Shown here: positions 45,447-55,122 of the stretch, one piece after another | Numbering within the stretch: position 1 is the first letter of the stretch | Layout of the letters: the number at the start of each line of letters is the position of its first letter | DNA from: Bulleidia extructa W1219 | Lineage (GTDB): Bacteria > Bacillota_I > Bacilli_A > Erysipelotrichales > Erysipelotrichaceae | DNA length: 64,000 nucleotides | Direction of reading: 5' to 3' | Assembly (NCBI RefSeq): GCF_000177375.1 | Contig: NZ_ADFR01000001.1 | Span: 1 to 64,000, forward strand | Position numbers and translations under genes: made by a program | Notes under the pieces: model-generated | What the model was told of the DNA's origin: nothing | Databases searched by the model: none | What the model saw: only the letters and a program-made list of their open reading frames with translations

Positions 45447-45968
45447 TCAACGCCTTCTTTCTGAAAAGACCACTTCTTTCACTCTTTCTTCAATACGTTT
45501 AAACAAAGAAGAATCCGGTGAAATATATGCCTTGACATCAATCACTCTTGCCGTATTGATAAAACGTAAATCGTTTAAAAATAGCACAGAGGGTCTGATC
45601 AATCCCGGAATTAGCCCAATGCGCATCAAATGTTCCTTACCATGTTGTTGGTAACGAGCATCATAGGCTTTTGCATAAGTGTTTGGATTAGAAGTCATTG
45701 GTATAATCAATGCTTTTTTCGCAAATAAAGAAAAAACTAAACCAAAATGCTGATAACCCATTTCGTTAAGATACGCTTGTCCATAATCCAGGTAACAAAT
45801 ATCCCCTACCTTAACATGCACACCTAGATATTGCCCTGAACTATATTGTGATCTTGTGATCCAGTTCGCTTCTGAAATCAAAGCAGAATTGACTTGTTCT
45901 GGAACCACCAGGCCATACACTTTTCTTCTTTCATCCATATAATTTGCCCATAATTCTTTTGCACTCAT
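45447..45968 (-). CDS. PemK/MazF-like beta-barrel protein
   Basis: 173 residues from the ATG at 45968, chosen because a perfect AGGAGG precedes it; a longer in-frame opening to 46025 lacks one. The core (VKVGDICYLDYGQAY ... FGLVFSLFAKKALIIPMTSNP) has the order of the PemK/MazF small barrel, with extra helices at both ends. No antitoxin gene precedes it and it sits between upp and tilS, so it may be a housekeeping member of the fold rather than a toxin. The assignment is by eye. Confidence 0.55.
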   Translation of the reverse strand: MSAKELWANYMDERRKVYGLVVPEQVNSALISEANWITRSQYSSGQYLGVHVKVGDICYLDYGQAYLNEMGYQHFGLVFSLFAKKALIIPMTSNPNTYAKAYDARYQQHGKEHLMRIGLIPGLIRPSVLFLNDLRFINTARVIDVKAYISPDSSLFKRIEERVKEVVFSERRR

Positions 45969-46025
45969 GATAAAAAGCCTCCTATGGTTATATTCCCATA
46001 GAAAGCCAAATTTCCTTTTTATCAT

Positions 46026-46217
46026 TTAATGAATAAAGAAACAGAAAAATGATCCTACCAAATAAGCTAAGGCAATCACCAATAGACCATATAAAACTTG
46101 TGCCTGATACACTCTATTTTTTCGCAATACCTTTTCAAAATTAAAAGCTTGTAAAGCATAATAGCTTATCACCAAAGACATCAAATAAAGAAAAGATTGA
46201 ATCATCGACTTAAACAA
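46026..46217 (-). CDS. DUF1146 (YwzB-like) membrane protein
   Basis: 63 residues with two transmembrane helices (about 5-24 and 41-60) joined by the conserved NFEKVLRKNRVYQAQVLY loop and ending ALAYLVGSFFCFFI. DUF1146 proteins sit near the upp/atp genes in Bacillus, and this one is directly downstream of upp with no gap between stop and start. Function unknown. Confidence 0.75.
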   Translation of the reverse strand: MFKSMIQSFLYLMSLVISYYALQAFNFEKVLRKNRVYQAQVLYGLLVIALAYLVGSFFCFFIH

Positions 46218-46838
46218 TTACTTTGTCCCAAAAATACGGTCTCCCGCATCCCCTAAACCAGGTACAATATAGCCATGCTCGTTCAATCTTTCATCCAGTG
46301 CCGCTAAATATACATCCACATCAGGATGATTCTTTTGAATCAGTTGAACACCTTCTGGCGCTCCTACCAAACAAACCAACTTGATATTTTTCGCCCCTCG
46401 TTTCTTGATTTGATTGATAGCATCGTTCGCACTACCTCCAGTTGCTAACATAGGATCTACGATCATCACGATCGAATGTTCCAAATCATTAGGAAATTTT
46501 GCAAAATATTCAACCGGTTCTAAAGTTTCTTCATCTCGATACATACCAATAAATCCAACTTTAGCGGTTGGCACCAAACGGCGAATTCCATCCAATAACC
46601 CAATTCCTGCCCGAAGGATAGGCACAATAACAACTTCCTTCGACAATTCGTAACCAATACACTTAGAAACCGGTGTTTCAATTTCAATCGGTCTTGTTGG
46701 TAAATCACGGCAAACTTCATAAGCCATCAATTCAGCGATTTCATCTAAATTTTCACGAAAATCCTTGGTTGTCGTTGAATTTTGGCGCATTTGCGTTAAT
46801 TTATGCGTAATAAGTGGATGATGTAAGACTTCTAGCAT
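46218..46838 (-). CDS. upp: Uracil phosphoribosyltransferase
   Basis: 206 residues. The PRPP site is [18 protein letters not shown] (~125-142), and the uracil-binding C-terminus reads [17 protein letters not shown]. Also visible are [12 protein letters not shown] at the N-terminus and [11 protein letters not shown]. Salvages uracil to UMP. GGAGGTAGA precedes the ATG. Followed immediately by the DUF1146 gene. Confidence 0.97.
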   Translation of the reverse strand: MLEVLHHPLITHKLTQMRQNSTTTKDFRENLDEIAELMAYEVCRDLPTRPIEIETPVSKCIGYELSKEVVIVPILRAGIGLLDGIRRLVPTAKVGFIGMYRDEETLEPVEYFAKFPNDLEHSIVMIVDPMLATGGSANDAINQIKKRGAKNIKLVCLVGAPEGVQLIQKNHPDVDVYLAALDERLNEHGYIVPGLGDAGDRIFGTK

Positions 46839-46923
46839 GATTCTACCTCCAATTTTCTTTCGCTATTTTATACGAAATTAGAGAGGAATTCAAGACAACC
46901 TCATTTTCCCAAAACCCAAATCA

Positions 46924-46932
46924 TGCTATATT
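46924..46932 (+). promoter_or_regulatory. Extended -10 six bases before the start codon at 46939
   Basis: TGC-TATATT at 46924-46932, an extended -10, then TGAGCC and ATG. No Shine-Dalgarno site; leaderless candidate. Confidence 0.55.
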
Positions 46933-46938
46933 TGAGCC

Positions 46939-47832
46939 ATGAAAGTACTTTGGTTTGTTCGAAATCAAGCGGATTATCAATCTCTTTTAAGAAGTCTTCA
47001 ATCTAATCTTGACGCCGACTTTGCGATTTGTGCCACTAACACCTTTTCTTGGGCGAAAAAAAATTATCCTTCCCCAAAAAACCATCATCTTTTCTTTTTC
47101 TGTCCTGAAAATGCTTTAGAAGATCACTACGCTAAAGGAGAACTATCCTATTCCTTCTTAAAAAAAGACCTCGCCTCTATGGAAAAAGCGATTCAAGATT
47201 ACCAGCCTGATTGTTGTATTTCTTTAGGTAGATATGCGGCGTTTGTAGTTACTTCGCTATACCACATCCCTCTTTACTTTTTACAAGAGCGATACCTTGA
47301 AAAACTACATAGTGATCATAATCTATTTCGTGGTTTAAACCGTTTATTTAGAGAAAATCGTCTTGAACAAATCTTCCAATATCAAGATCTTCGAAAACTG
47401 GGTATCTATTTCAGTTTTGATATCCCCGGTCATCTTTTAAAAGTTCAAAATAGTGAATCCTTTATTTCTACCAATAAAGTTCTTTTAGAACGTGGTACTG
47501 ATTATGAAAAGATATTGACATCAATACTGGATCAGTATCGTTTTTTAGAACCAGGTCAAATTTTATTCTATAAAGCCCCTTTAGTCATCCATCAAGAAAA
47601 TATATATTTATACCAAACTTGCAAGCAAGCAGGAATTCCTCAGCTCATATTGCCTAAGAAAAAGCACATTCCGTATTCGGTCGGCTTATGTCTTGAAAAA
47701 GAAGAGTGTCATCCTGATCAACTGCAAGAAGCCATCCATTACGCTTTAAATAGTCGAAAATTTCATACCAAAGCTTTACAAGAAAAAGAAAAGACTCAGC
47801 CATTGACTAGTCTTTCTTCCCTTTTGAAGTAG
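46939..47832 (+). CDS. Possible GT-B glycosyltransferase-like protein
   Basis: 297 residues, soluble. The start MKVLWFVRNQADYQSLLRSL and the middle DYQPDCCISLGRYAAFVVTSLYHIP look like the first Rossmann half of a GT-B enzyme; AGIPQLILPKKKHIPYSVG and LQEAIHYALNSRK recall the second. Donor-site residues are not convincing, so this is a weak call. It is divergent from upp, has a -10 but no ribosome site at the start, and its 3' end overlaps tsaC by 26 bases. Alternatively it is a family-specific protein of unknown function. Confidence 0.5.
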   Translation: MKVLWFVRNQADYQSLLRSLQSNLDADFAICATNTFSWAKKNYPSPKNHHLFFFCPENALEDHYAKGELSYSFLKKDLASMEKAIQDYQPDCCISLGRYAAFVVTSLYHIPLYFLQERYLEKLHSDHNLFRGLNRLFRENRLEQIFQYQDLRKLGIYFSFDIPGHLLKVQNSESFISTNKVLLERGTDYEKILTSILDQYRFLEPGQILFYKAPLVIHQENIYLYQTCKQAGIPQLILPKKKHIPYSVGLCLEKEECHPDQLQEAIHYALNSRKFHTKALQEKEKTQPLTSLSSLLK

Positions 47833-48409
47833 CTTCTTGAATCTGTTGTAGCAAAATTGGTCCTTGACGCAATACTTTCCAACCTGCTTCTCCATAGAAA
47901 ACAATGGTACTGGCTTGGGCAAACTCTACCTTTCCCGCCAAAGCAGCTTTGACCCCCGGAACGTCTTCTACCGTCAAAGCGGCCGGCTCACCTGATACAT
48001 TTGCACTCGTCATATAGACAGGAACACCAAGCTTTCCAATCATTTCTGCTAAGATAGGACTCGTCGCTAGACGAATCGCAATTGTATCCTTTCCCCCATT
48101 CACAAAGGAAGGAACTCCTTTCTTTTTCTTCAGAATCATGGTCAAAGGACCGGGCATAAACTGATTCATAACCCGTTTTTCTTCTTCACACATTTCACAA
48201 ATTTGTAAAACTTGTTCCATATCTGCACACATGATTGGAAAGGCCTTGGTTTCCGGTCTTTTTTTTAAATCTCTTAGATTTTCCTGCGCTTGTATATGAT
48301 CATAACGAGCACAGACACCAAAAACCGTATCCGTAGGCACCGCAACGACTTCATCTTTTCTAAGAAGGTCTACCAACACATTAATTTCACTATTTTGACA
48401 TATAAGCAT
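47807..48409 (-). CDS. tsaC: Threonylcarbamoyl-AMP synthase (Sua5/YrdC type)
   Basis: 200 residues. Makes threonylcarbamoyl-AMP for the t6A37 modification of ANN-decoding tRNAs. Motifs: VPTDTVFGVCARYD (~22-35), KKRPETKAFPIM, GPLTMILKKK, TIAIRLATS and MTSANVSGEPA. It is the short YrdC form with ~200 residues, lacking the Sua5 C-terminal domain. In Bacillus the orthologue ywlC also lies between prmC and upp. It overlaps the convergent gene at its 3' end by 26 bases. Confidence 0.92.
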   Translation of the reverse strand: MLICQNSEINVLVDLLRKDEVVAVPTDTVFGVCARYDHIQAQENLRDLKKRPETKAFPIMCADMEQVLQICEMCEEEKRVMNQFMPGPLTMILKKKKGVPSFVNGGKDTIAIRLATSPILAEMIGKLGVPVYMTSANVSGEPAALTVEDVPGVKAALAGKVEFAQASTIVFYGEAGWKVLRQGPILLQQIQEATSKGKKD

Positions 48410-48544
48410 CGTTTTTTCTCTTTTCTATATTTAGGATGAATCCACAAACAAATAAAAGGTCTTAGATCAATATTTTAGGCTTTCCAACATCAAATTTTAT
48501 TCCACTATATTTTCACTATTTTCTAGTATCTGACACCATCCTAT

Positions 48545-48934
48545 TTACATCTCTATCTTCCCAACATAATACATACTGCGGCAAGCTTCCGGTTCTAAAT
48601 CAGAGAAATCTTTCACAGAGACGCCCCAAATTACATTTCCCTCTAAAATTCCTTTCTCATCACATTTTCTTTCAAATTCACCTATATCTGCGATATAGTC
48701 TTTTGCCAGCTCTCGTATCGTACATAAAGAAGCCCTATCAGAAAACCAAAAATCTTTCTTGTCCAATTTTTCTAAGCCCATTTCCTTGCAAAATCCGCAC
48801 TTTAAGGTTTCACTCGGTTTAGCTCTTTGTCCTTTCTTCCACAGTTCTATTTCATTTTCATAAAGTTCATTATCCCAATACTGTTCAAAATCACCCTCTT
48901 CAAACGTCCCAATCCATACATAATAAGTTTTCAT
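48545..48934 (-). CDS. Possible Imm22-like immunity protein, orphan
   Basis: 129 residues, acidic, no signal. The start KTYYVWIGTFEEGDFEQYW resembles the WxG-F...Y opening of the Imm22 immunity family; the rest has five cysteines, including CGFCKEMG. Immunity proteins of this class neutralise polymorphic toxins, yet no toxin gene is visible in the window. AAGGGG precedes the ATG. Flanking sequence (48410-48544 and 48935-49186) holds no gene I can support. An alternative is an unrelated small enzyme inhibitor. Confidence 0.45.
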   Translation of the reverse strand: MKTYYVWIGTFEEGDFEQYWDNELYENEIELWKKGQRAKPSETLKCGFCKEMGLEKLDKKDFWFSDRASLCTIRELAKDYIADIGEFERKCDEKGILEGNVIWGVSVKDFSDLEPEACRSMYYVGKIEM

Positions 48935-49186
48935 GTTGTCCCCTTCACTTTAATACGACTCTACCCATCGATTTTAGTTTCTTGGTACCCACCGTTCCTA
49001 CCTATGCACAATCGCCATCCCAACAGGAAAACCCCTCACCTCGAACAAACATAAGATACGACTTAGATTCCGGTTACTTCACAACTTAAAATCAAGAAGT
49101 CAATCATTTATTACTGATTGATACAACAAAAGAAAAAGATTTCACAACCTTCTTCTTTCAATTCCCATCTACAGACCAAAAAACAC

Positions 49187-49852
49187 TTATCTTTCTTCTT
49201 TTATTCTTACAATTACATCCGTTTTTTTCACAATACTATTCTCCGGCACAAAACCACGAACCCCCGTTGTCGGATAAACTCGTGAATGAGAACCGATAAC
49301 TGTACCCGGATTTAAAACAGAATTACAACCAACTTCAACATAATCCGCTAAAATAGCTCCAAACTTTTTTAGCCCCGTTCCTATTTTCTGATCCCCTTCC
49401 CGAAGAGTCACCAAACTATGATCGGATTTAACATTAGAAGTGACTGCACCGGCTCCCATATGGCTATAATAACCAAGAATAGAATCACCGACATAATTGT
49501 AATGAGGCACTTGAACATGATCAAACAAAATCACATTCTTTAATTCCACAGAATTACCCACTACACAATCTTCTCCTACCAAAGCACAACTACGAATAAA
49601 CGCACAGTGACGCACTTCTGTACGTGCCCCGATAATACAAGGAGATCCTAAATAAGCTGAAGGGAAAACCTTCGCCGTCTTATGCACCCACACTTGTGGT
49701 TGTACTTCTTCATATTCATCACCAAGCTGATTTCCTAAATCCAGAATCAACTCTTTGATTCCCGACAAAGCTTGCCAAGGATACTCATATTTTTTCAAAT
49801 AATCGCCAGCTAAACTATGGCTTAAATCAAAACAATCTTTTGTTTTTAACAT
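49187..49852 (-). CDS. Left-handed beta-helix (hexapeptide) protein, GlmU-like
   Basis: 221 residues. A helical N-terminus (~1-50) is followed by hexapeptide repeats (~55-205): VWVHKTAKVFPSAYLGSPCIIGARTE and LKKFGAILADYVEVG show the pattern. It resembles the acetyltransferase half of GlmU-type nucleotidyltransferases, commonly annotated as UDP-N-acetylglucosamine pyrophosphorylase-related. No nucleotidyltransferase domain is present. It lies 11 bases downstream of the sortase gene and is probably cotranscribed with it, suggesting a surface-sugar role. Confidence 0.75.
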   Translation of the reverse strand: MLKTKDCFDLSHSLAGDYLKKYEYPWQALSGIKELILDLGNQLGDEYEEVQPQVWVHKTAKVFPSAYLGSPCIIGARTEVRHCAFIRSCALVGEDCVVGNSVELKNVILFDHVQVPHYNYVGDSILGYYSHMGAGAVTSNVKSDHSLVTLREGDQKIGTGLKKFGAILADYVEVGCNSVLNPGTVIGSHSRVYPTTGVRGFVPENSIVKKTDVIVRIKEER

Positions 49853-49863
49853 ATATCCACCTT

Positions 49864-50640
49864 CTACTCCTTAACCAACTTCGCAATTAAGGCATAACGA
49901 CCATCTTCCAAACTATAATCACAAGTTGAAAATAAAATCAAGCGATCCTTAGCACTCACTTTTTGCTCAGAACGAAACGTACTATTCTTTTCAAACCTTT
50001 GAACATATTTCATAAAATCTTGATCTGATCCAAAACGATATCGCACATAATCATCCGATCCGGTCGTCTTAATACCGGCAATTGGATACACTTTATATTT
50101 CCCACTAGGAGTTTCTAATTCCATTTCTTTATGACTATCGTAATAGGATTGTTTCTGGAATTTATCAATATCTGCAAACATAGAACCATCTCGCATATGG
50201 TGACCATACACCACCAGTACTTTCGAATTCAAGTGACGACCATTTTGAACATCCAAAAATAAAGTTCCTGAATTTTGGTAACGACCATCCATCAAGTGAT
50301 GCAAATAAAATTCATTCCCCCTTCTTTCCGGAATCAAAGAATCACCATACGCAATTGGATAATTAATGGCACTATTTTTCATCTTAATCCAAGCTGCCGT
50401 ATCCGGATAAAGCTGTCTCAATTTTTTAAAATCCACTTTTTCCTTTTTTGTGATTTTATCCACTACCACAACTTCTTTACGGACTTCTTCGTAAGCTTGT
50501 TTAGATTCTTGATATCCCTTTAAAACCTGAACAATATTCCAAGCTGAAAAGCCCGCCACCAATAAACTAACAACCATGGCAATATCCAAGAAAATCTTCA
50601 TTCCCTTACTTAACGGCTTTTTCGTCTTATTTTGTTTCAT
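49864..50640 (-). CDS. srtB: Class B sortase
   Basis: 258 residues. An N-terminal membrane anchor (~15-40), then the sortase barrel: catalytic His147 in VVYGHHM, Cys240 in LFSTCDY and Arg248 in DGRYALIAKL. The spacing and the extra N-terminal helices fit class B, whose members anchor haem-uptake or pilus proteins. No obvious LPxTG- or NPQTN-type substrate gene lies next to it. It is encoded between a sulfatase-fold transferase and a beta-helix protein, all on the minus strand. Confidence 0.9.
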   Translation of the reverse strand: MKQNKTKKPLSKGMKIFLDIAMVVSLLVAGFSAWNIVQVLKGYQESKQAYEEVRKEVVVVDKITKKEKVDFKKLRQLYPDTAAWIKMKNSAINYPIAYGDSLIPERRGNEFYLHHLMDGRYQNSGTLFLDVQNGRHLNSKVLVVYGHHMRDGSMFADIDKFQKQSYYDSHKEMELETPSGKYKVYPIAGIKTTGSDDYVRYRFGSDQDFMKYVQRFEKNSTFRSEQKVSAKDRLILFSTCDYSLEDGRYALIAKLVKE

Positions 50641-50688
50641 GCTTACCTCTCATCTTATCTTATCTTCATTATATATCAGTCCTATATT

Positions 50689-53079
50689 TTACTTCTTTAC
50701 CTCCATGTCCTTGATAAAGTATATTTGATTCTTTATATTCAAGAAGCCCATGACTTTTAACTTTGTCTCATCCATTCCTTGAAGATCCAAATCCGCCTTC
50801 CACACTCCATTTGATAAATCCAAATAAACCATTCTTCTTTCTTTTCCATCACTCACAAACAGAAAATGGCCAAAGACTTCCCCCATAATACCGGAATACT
50901 GAGCCACTTCAACGTGAAGATGATGATTCTTAACTCGAATGGATTTTTTAGCAAAAGAAGGATATCCTTCAACGGTATTAAAAGAACGATTGGTAACTTC
51001 CCCTGTTTCCTTATTAACCACAAAGAAATTAATCCCTTGCGAAATAGGGTATTTTTTTCCTTTATAAATGAATCGAGCTTTTTGATTAGAATCTGAAGAA
51101 GAAAGGCACTCCACCTCATCTTGTTTCTTATAAATTGAGTCTTTTGAGCTTTCTTTAATACCGGTTGATGTCAAAAGTACATTGGAATCCGAAAGAAATT
51201 TTTCTTGTAATAAACCCAGAGATTCTAGATCCTGTTTTTTTTCTGCATCTAATTGGTTCATAAAGTCACCTGAACTGACCATATACCAATCATATTTCTT
51301 TAAGTCAGCTTGTTTTAAGCTTTGTATGAAAGAATGAAAATCTAAACTGAAAAATTGAGGATCTCCGCTAAGAACAGATTGGTCTTTCACTTTCAAAGTG
51401 ATCGGTGCCTTTTCATCTAATAAGTGATAACTATTATCTGAAGACTTGGTTAATTCCTTATTTTTTTGCCAGACATGGACTTCTTTTATATCGATCCATT
51501 GATCTTTTTCTAATAGATATTTCCAATCAATTTTCAGCTGTTTATCTTTCACAGTGCTGGTAAAACCTAATGTATAATTGTGTTCATTTGACGGACTCTT
51601 AAGCGAAGCTAATTTTTCCATAAAAATTGATTTCTTAGCCAATTCTTCATTCAGAAAGTCTTCCCCATATTCTTCCACAAGCGTCTTTTTATTAGCGTAT
51701 AAATTCGTACCTAAAGCCAAACGATCACCAGGTATTTTCACCCCTAGCGCTGCTAAGGTCGTTGGGAAACTATCCATGGTGGAATAATACCGACTGACAG
51801 AGTCATCTTCCCTTTTAGCTGCCCCATTGACAATCGTGTAATACACCGTTCTCTTATGATGAGCATCCACTCCTTCCATAAAATCTTTATCCATAGTGGG
51901 ATGATCCCCAGAAAGCACAATGGTTGTATTTTGATACCATGATTGTTTCTGACACCACCGCACAAATTCCCCAACTCGATGATCTGATCCATAAATCACA
52001 TTACCATATTGATCTTTGCCAAATTTAGTTGGTGTTTCCTGATCCTTATAGCCATCTTCAAAATGTGTATCTACTGTTAACAAATGAAAATTAAATGGCT
52101 GTTCTTTCGTCCCTAAATCAGTTAATTTTGTTTTAGCAAAGTCAAACAGTTTATGATCTTCAAAGCCCCAAAACACATGATAGTTAGACGGAATCATTCC
52201 TTTTGCTTTGGCATAATTATAGTCATTAATTTCATAATTTCCATGACTCTTAAAAAATAACCGGCGGGCTCCAAATTCAGCATCCGATCCCAACATAAAG
52301 ACATTATGATACCCTTCTTTTTGGAGAATATCTCCTAGATTTGTGATATTTGGGAAAAAAGAATCTTGCGTATTCATTCGATGATCTTCTGCATTAATTT
52401 TTAAAGGAAGACCTGATGTTTGAGCAAATAACCCTCCCATTGTCCACGTCGTTCCGGTTAGCGAAACTGCTCCATTTAAGCGGGATTGATTCGCTGAAAA
52501 ATTTTGTTCGGCAAGAGATAATTTAGTCAATTCCGGAATATAGTTATCCTGTTTTTTTCCACCATATTCTTTGCTGGAATAGCCGGTTTCCATAGATTCT
52601 AAACTAATATAAATTAAATTTCTTTTTTTCTTTGGAAACTGCAAATTTACTTTAGATGGATCCACATATTCTTTTTGAATAAATGTTGAATCCATGGCTT
52701 GATTTTTCAGATAATGACCAACATCCAGTTTTATCCAAAAATGTAAAAAGCTTAAAATCAGAGACAGACTTGATACAACCAATATCACTTGTCGATATCT
52801 CCTTTTCCTTTTTTCTTCTCTAAGATGATAATAACCCAAGCCTACCAATATCAATCCTAACAGCGTTGGCAAAAAGACCCATACTATAAACTTTTGAATT
52901 TGATCTGAACCCGTTCCTTTTAAGGGAGTCGCAATTTCAAACATCAATTCCTGTATTTGTAATTTAGGCCAGGTATGAAATAACCAAACCACCGTAAATG
53001 TCAACAACAGTGACAACAAGAAAAATAAAGTTGTCAAAATAAGAATCCACTTTTTCGGTTTACTATTTTTCGTTTTCAT
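50689..53079 (-). CDS. LTA synthase/phosphoglycerol transferase-type membrane sulfatase
   Basis: About 796 residues. Three hydrophobic helices in the first 130 residues precede an extracellular alkaline-phosphatase-fold domain: LIYISLESMETGYSS (metal), the nucleophile region GTTWTMGGLFAQTSGLP (OpgB-like rather than LtaS-like), TVDTHF and SGDHPTM. A further ~250-residue C-terminal extracellular region is not part of LtaS and is unassigned. It probably transfers phosphoglycerol to a surface polymer. I chose the ATG at 53079; an ATG at 53154 would add 25 odd residues. Confidence 0.82.
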   Translation of the reverse strand: MKTKNSKPKKWILILTTLFFLLSLLLTFTVVWLFHTWPKLQIQELMFEIATPLKGTGSDQIQKFIVWVFLPTLLGLILVGLGYYHLREEKRKRRYRQVILVVSSLSLILSFLHFWIKLDVGHYLKNQAMDSTFIQKEYVDPSKVNLQFPKKKRNLIYISLESMETGYSSKEYGGKKQDNYIPELTKLSLAEQNFSANQSRLNGAVSLTGTTWTMGGLFAQTSGLPLKINAEDHRMNTQDSFFPNITNLGDILQKEGYHNVFMLGSDAEFGARRLFFKSHGNYEINDYNYAKAKGMIPSNYHVFWGFEDHKLFDFAKTKLTDLGTKEQPFNFHLLTVDTHFEDGYKDQETPTKFGKDQYGNVIYGSDHRVGEFVRWCQKQSWYQNTTIVLSGDHPTMDKDFMEGVDAHHKRTVYYTIVNGAAKREDDSVSRYYSTMDSFPTTLAALGVKIPGDRLALGTNLYANKKTLVEEYGEDFLNEELAKKSIFMEKLASLKSPSNEHNYTLGFTSTVKDKQLKIDWKYLLEKDQWIDIKEVHVWQKNKELTKSSDNSYHLLDEKAPITLKVKDQSVLSGDPQFFSLDFHSFIQSLKQADLKKYDWYMVSSGDFMNQLDAEKKQDLESLGLLQEKFLSDSNVLLTSTGIKESSKDSIYKKQDEVECLSSSDSNQKARFIYKGKKYPISQGINFFVVNKETGEVTNRSFNTVEGYPSFAKKSIRVKNHHLHVEVAQYSGIMGEVFGHFLFVSDGKERRMVYLDLSNGVWKADLDLQGMDETKLKVMGFLNIKNQIYFIKDMEVKK

Positions 53080-53088
53080 CACGGATAC

Positions 53089-53116
53089 ATTATAGACGAA
53101 ATAAAAAAGAGTACAA
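53089..53116 (-). promoter_or_regulatory. Promoter directly in front of the sulfatase-type gene
   Basis: On the minus strand TTGTAC (53111-53116), 16 bases, TATAAT (53089-53094), then GTATCCGTG and the ATG at 53079. A transcript from it would have at most about three leader bases. There is no Shine-Dalgarno site. Confidence 0.6.
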
Positions 53117-53150
53117 ATGAAGTGAGCGTTTTTCCACTTCCATCGACTCT

Positions 53151-54005
53151 TCATCCGTTATGATACACAAACAACATTCGATCTTTTCCATTCATATCTT
53201 TAAGAATTTCAAAACGATCATTTGGCAACATTTCTTGAATCAGCTGAGATATGGCTTCTCTTTGGTTCCATCCCATTTCAAAAGCCATAAAAGACTTCTT
53301 TTTTAAAATACGATTGGCATTTTCAAATACTTCCCGATAATATTTCAAACCATCTTTTCCTCCAAATAAAGCAATATGGGGTTCATAATCCACAACAGAT
53401 GACTCCATTTCTTCCTCTTGAGGAATATAAGGTGGATTGCACACGAGCACATCCAAGTAAATTCCTTTTTCAATCAAAGGATCTAGCATATTTCCCACAA
53501 AGAATTCAATAGTAGCTTCATTAAGTCGGGCGTTCTTCTTCGCCATTTCTATCGCTTCTAAAGAAATATCGCTCGCTCTCATTTGACATTTTTTTTCTTC
53601 CTTGCAAAGAGTAACTGCAATAGCTCCAGAACCGGTTCCCACATCCGCAATATCAATTTTTTCTAAATGAGGAAAAAAAGTATCCATTCGATTCAAAATA
53701 TTGGCACACAATTCTTCCGTTTCATAACGAGGAATTAAAACTTCTCCATTCACCAACATTTTATAACCATAAAACCACGAATAACCCAAAACATGAGCCA
53801 TGGGTTCCCCATTTAGAATTCTTCCCATTCCTAAACAAAATTCTTTTTCCAACTCTTGCGGAGCCTCTTCTTCAAAGTGAAGGTATAAATCATAACGTTC
53901 TCTTTGACTCAATTCCACCAAATACGCCATGACGGTTTCTTCGGGAATCCCTTTCTCTAAAGCTTTCTTTTCAAAATCCAACACCAATTTTCTGAATAGG
54001 CTCAT
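53151..54005 (-). CDS. prmC: Release factor glutamine methyltransferase
   Basis: 284 residues. Methylates the Gln of the GGQ motif in release factors. A helical N-terminus, the SAM motif IADVGTGSGAIAVTL (~118) and the catalytic NPPYIP (~183) are present. It overlaps the stop of prfA by four bases, the usual prfA-prmC arrangement. Confidence 0.96.
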   Translation of the reverse strand: MSLFRKLVLDFEKKALEKGIPEETVMAYLVELSQRERYDLYLHFEEEAPQELEKEFCLGMGRILNGEPMAHVLGYSWFYGYKMLVNGEVLIPRYETEELCANILNRMDTFFPHLEKIDIADVGTGSGAIAVTLCKEEKKCQMRASDISLEAIEMAKKNARLNEATIEFFVGNMLDPLIEKGIYLDVLVCNPPYIPQEEEMESSVVDYEPHIALFGGKDGLKYYREVFENANRILKKKSFMAFEMGWNQREAISQLIQEMLPNDRFEILKDMNGKDRMLFVYHNG

Positions 54006-55087
54006 CCTTGGCTTTCCTCTAGCTTCTTTTTTTCTTCTTCTGCTTGTAAACCTGCGATGATGCCATCCAATTTACCTTCCATAATGCGATCAAGTTGTGT
54101 AATGGTTAATCCAATTCGATGATCGGTGACTCGATTTTGTGGATAATTATACGTGCGAATCTTTTCCGAGCGATCTCCTGTGCCAATCTTAGCTCTCCGT
54201 GCAGCACCAGCTTCTTCATCTCTTTGACGCTTAATTTCCTCATACACACGAGCACGAATCAAGCGCATGGCTGTTTCTCTATTTTCAATCTGAGAACGCC
54301 CCTCTTGGCAATTAACAGTGATACCGGTTGGTACATGAACAATGCGAACAGCTGAATCTGTTTTATTAATGTGCTGACCTCCGGCTCCTGAAGCCCGATG
54401 CGTTTCAATCGTTAAATCAGCCGGATCAATTTCAATGTCCGCTTCTTCCGCTTCCGGTTGACAAAGAACCGTCGCAGTTGATGTATGAACTCTCCCTTGC
54501 GATTCAGTTTTAGGCACCCGTTGAACACGATGCACACCGGATTCCCACTTTAGATCCCGATACACTTCATTACCCTTGATGGAGAAAATCACTTGTGAGA
54601 AACCACCCGCTTCACTAATAGAAGTTTCCATGACTTGAACCTTCCATCCCTTAGATTCCGCATAACGTGTATACATTCGATACAGATCCCCTGCAAAAAT
54701 ATTCCCCTCATCTCCGCCGGCACCACCACGGATTTCCATAATAACATCATGGTCATCATCCGGATCTTTTGGAATTAATAAGTGTTGAATATGTTCTAAT
54801 AGCTCTTCTTGTACTGGCAAACATTCTTCCAACTCCATTTTTGCGATTTCTTTTAACTCTACATCACTTTCTTTCATCATTTCATTCGCTTGTTCAATTC
54901 GTTCATCCAAGGCTTTTAATTTATGCCAAGCCTCTACCGCTTGTGTCAAAGAAGCTTGTTCTTTGGATAATTTCGTTAATAAAGCAGGGTTACTAAATAC
55001 TTTTTCATCCATTAAATCATTAGTAATAGTTTGGTATCGCTGATCCATTCCTATTAATTTTTCTCTTACTGCATCCATGTATAACAC
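54002..55087 (-). CDS. prfA: Peptide chain release factor 1
   Basis: 361 residues. GAGGQHINKTDSAVR contains the peptidyl-tRNA-hydrolysing GGQ near 230; REGGAGGDEGNIFAGD-type sequence (EIRGGAGGDEGNIFAGDLYR) is around 118, and domain 2 carries the stop-codon recognition helix. Ends translation at UAA/UAG. AGGAGTGTT precedes the ATG. Upstream of prmC with a four-base overlap; rpmE precedes it. Confidence 0.97.
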   Translation of the reverse strand: MLYMDAVREKLIGMDQRYQTITNDLMDEKVFSNPALLTKLSKEQASLTQAVEAWHKLKALDERIEQANEMMKESDVELKEIAKMELEECLPVQEELLEHIQHLLIPKDPDDDHDVIMEIRGGAGGDEGNIFAGDLYRMYTRYAESKGWKVQVMETSISEAGGFSQVIFSIKGNEVYRDLKWESGVHRVQRVPKTESQGRVHTSTATVLCQPEAEEADIEIDPADLTIETHRASGAGGQHINKTDSAVRIVHVPTGITVNCQEGRSQIENRETAMRLIRARVYEEIKRQRDEEAGAARRAKIGTGDRSEKIRTYNYPQNRVTDHRIGLTITQLDRIMEGKLDGIIAGLQAEEEKKKLEESQG

Positions 55088-55122
55088 TCCTTACTAAAAC
55101 ATTGTACTCTAATTGGACTGCC

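Noticed and set aside
45447-46025. Classic MazEF toxin-antitoxin pair at the PemK-like gene
   Set aside because: No antitoxin ORF precedes it; the neighbour is a DUF1146 membrane protein, so a toxin call is not supported.
48935-49186. Toxin C-terminus upstream of the Imm22-like gene
   Set aside because: Short open stretches exist on the minus strand, but none has a convincing start or family-like sequence.
53080-53154. Upstream ATG for the sulfatase-type protein
   Set aside because: It adds 25 atypical residues and has no ribosome site; a TATAAT promoter lies inside this stretch. Not fully excluded.
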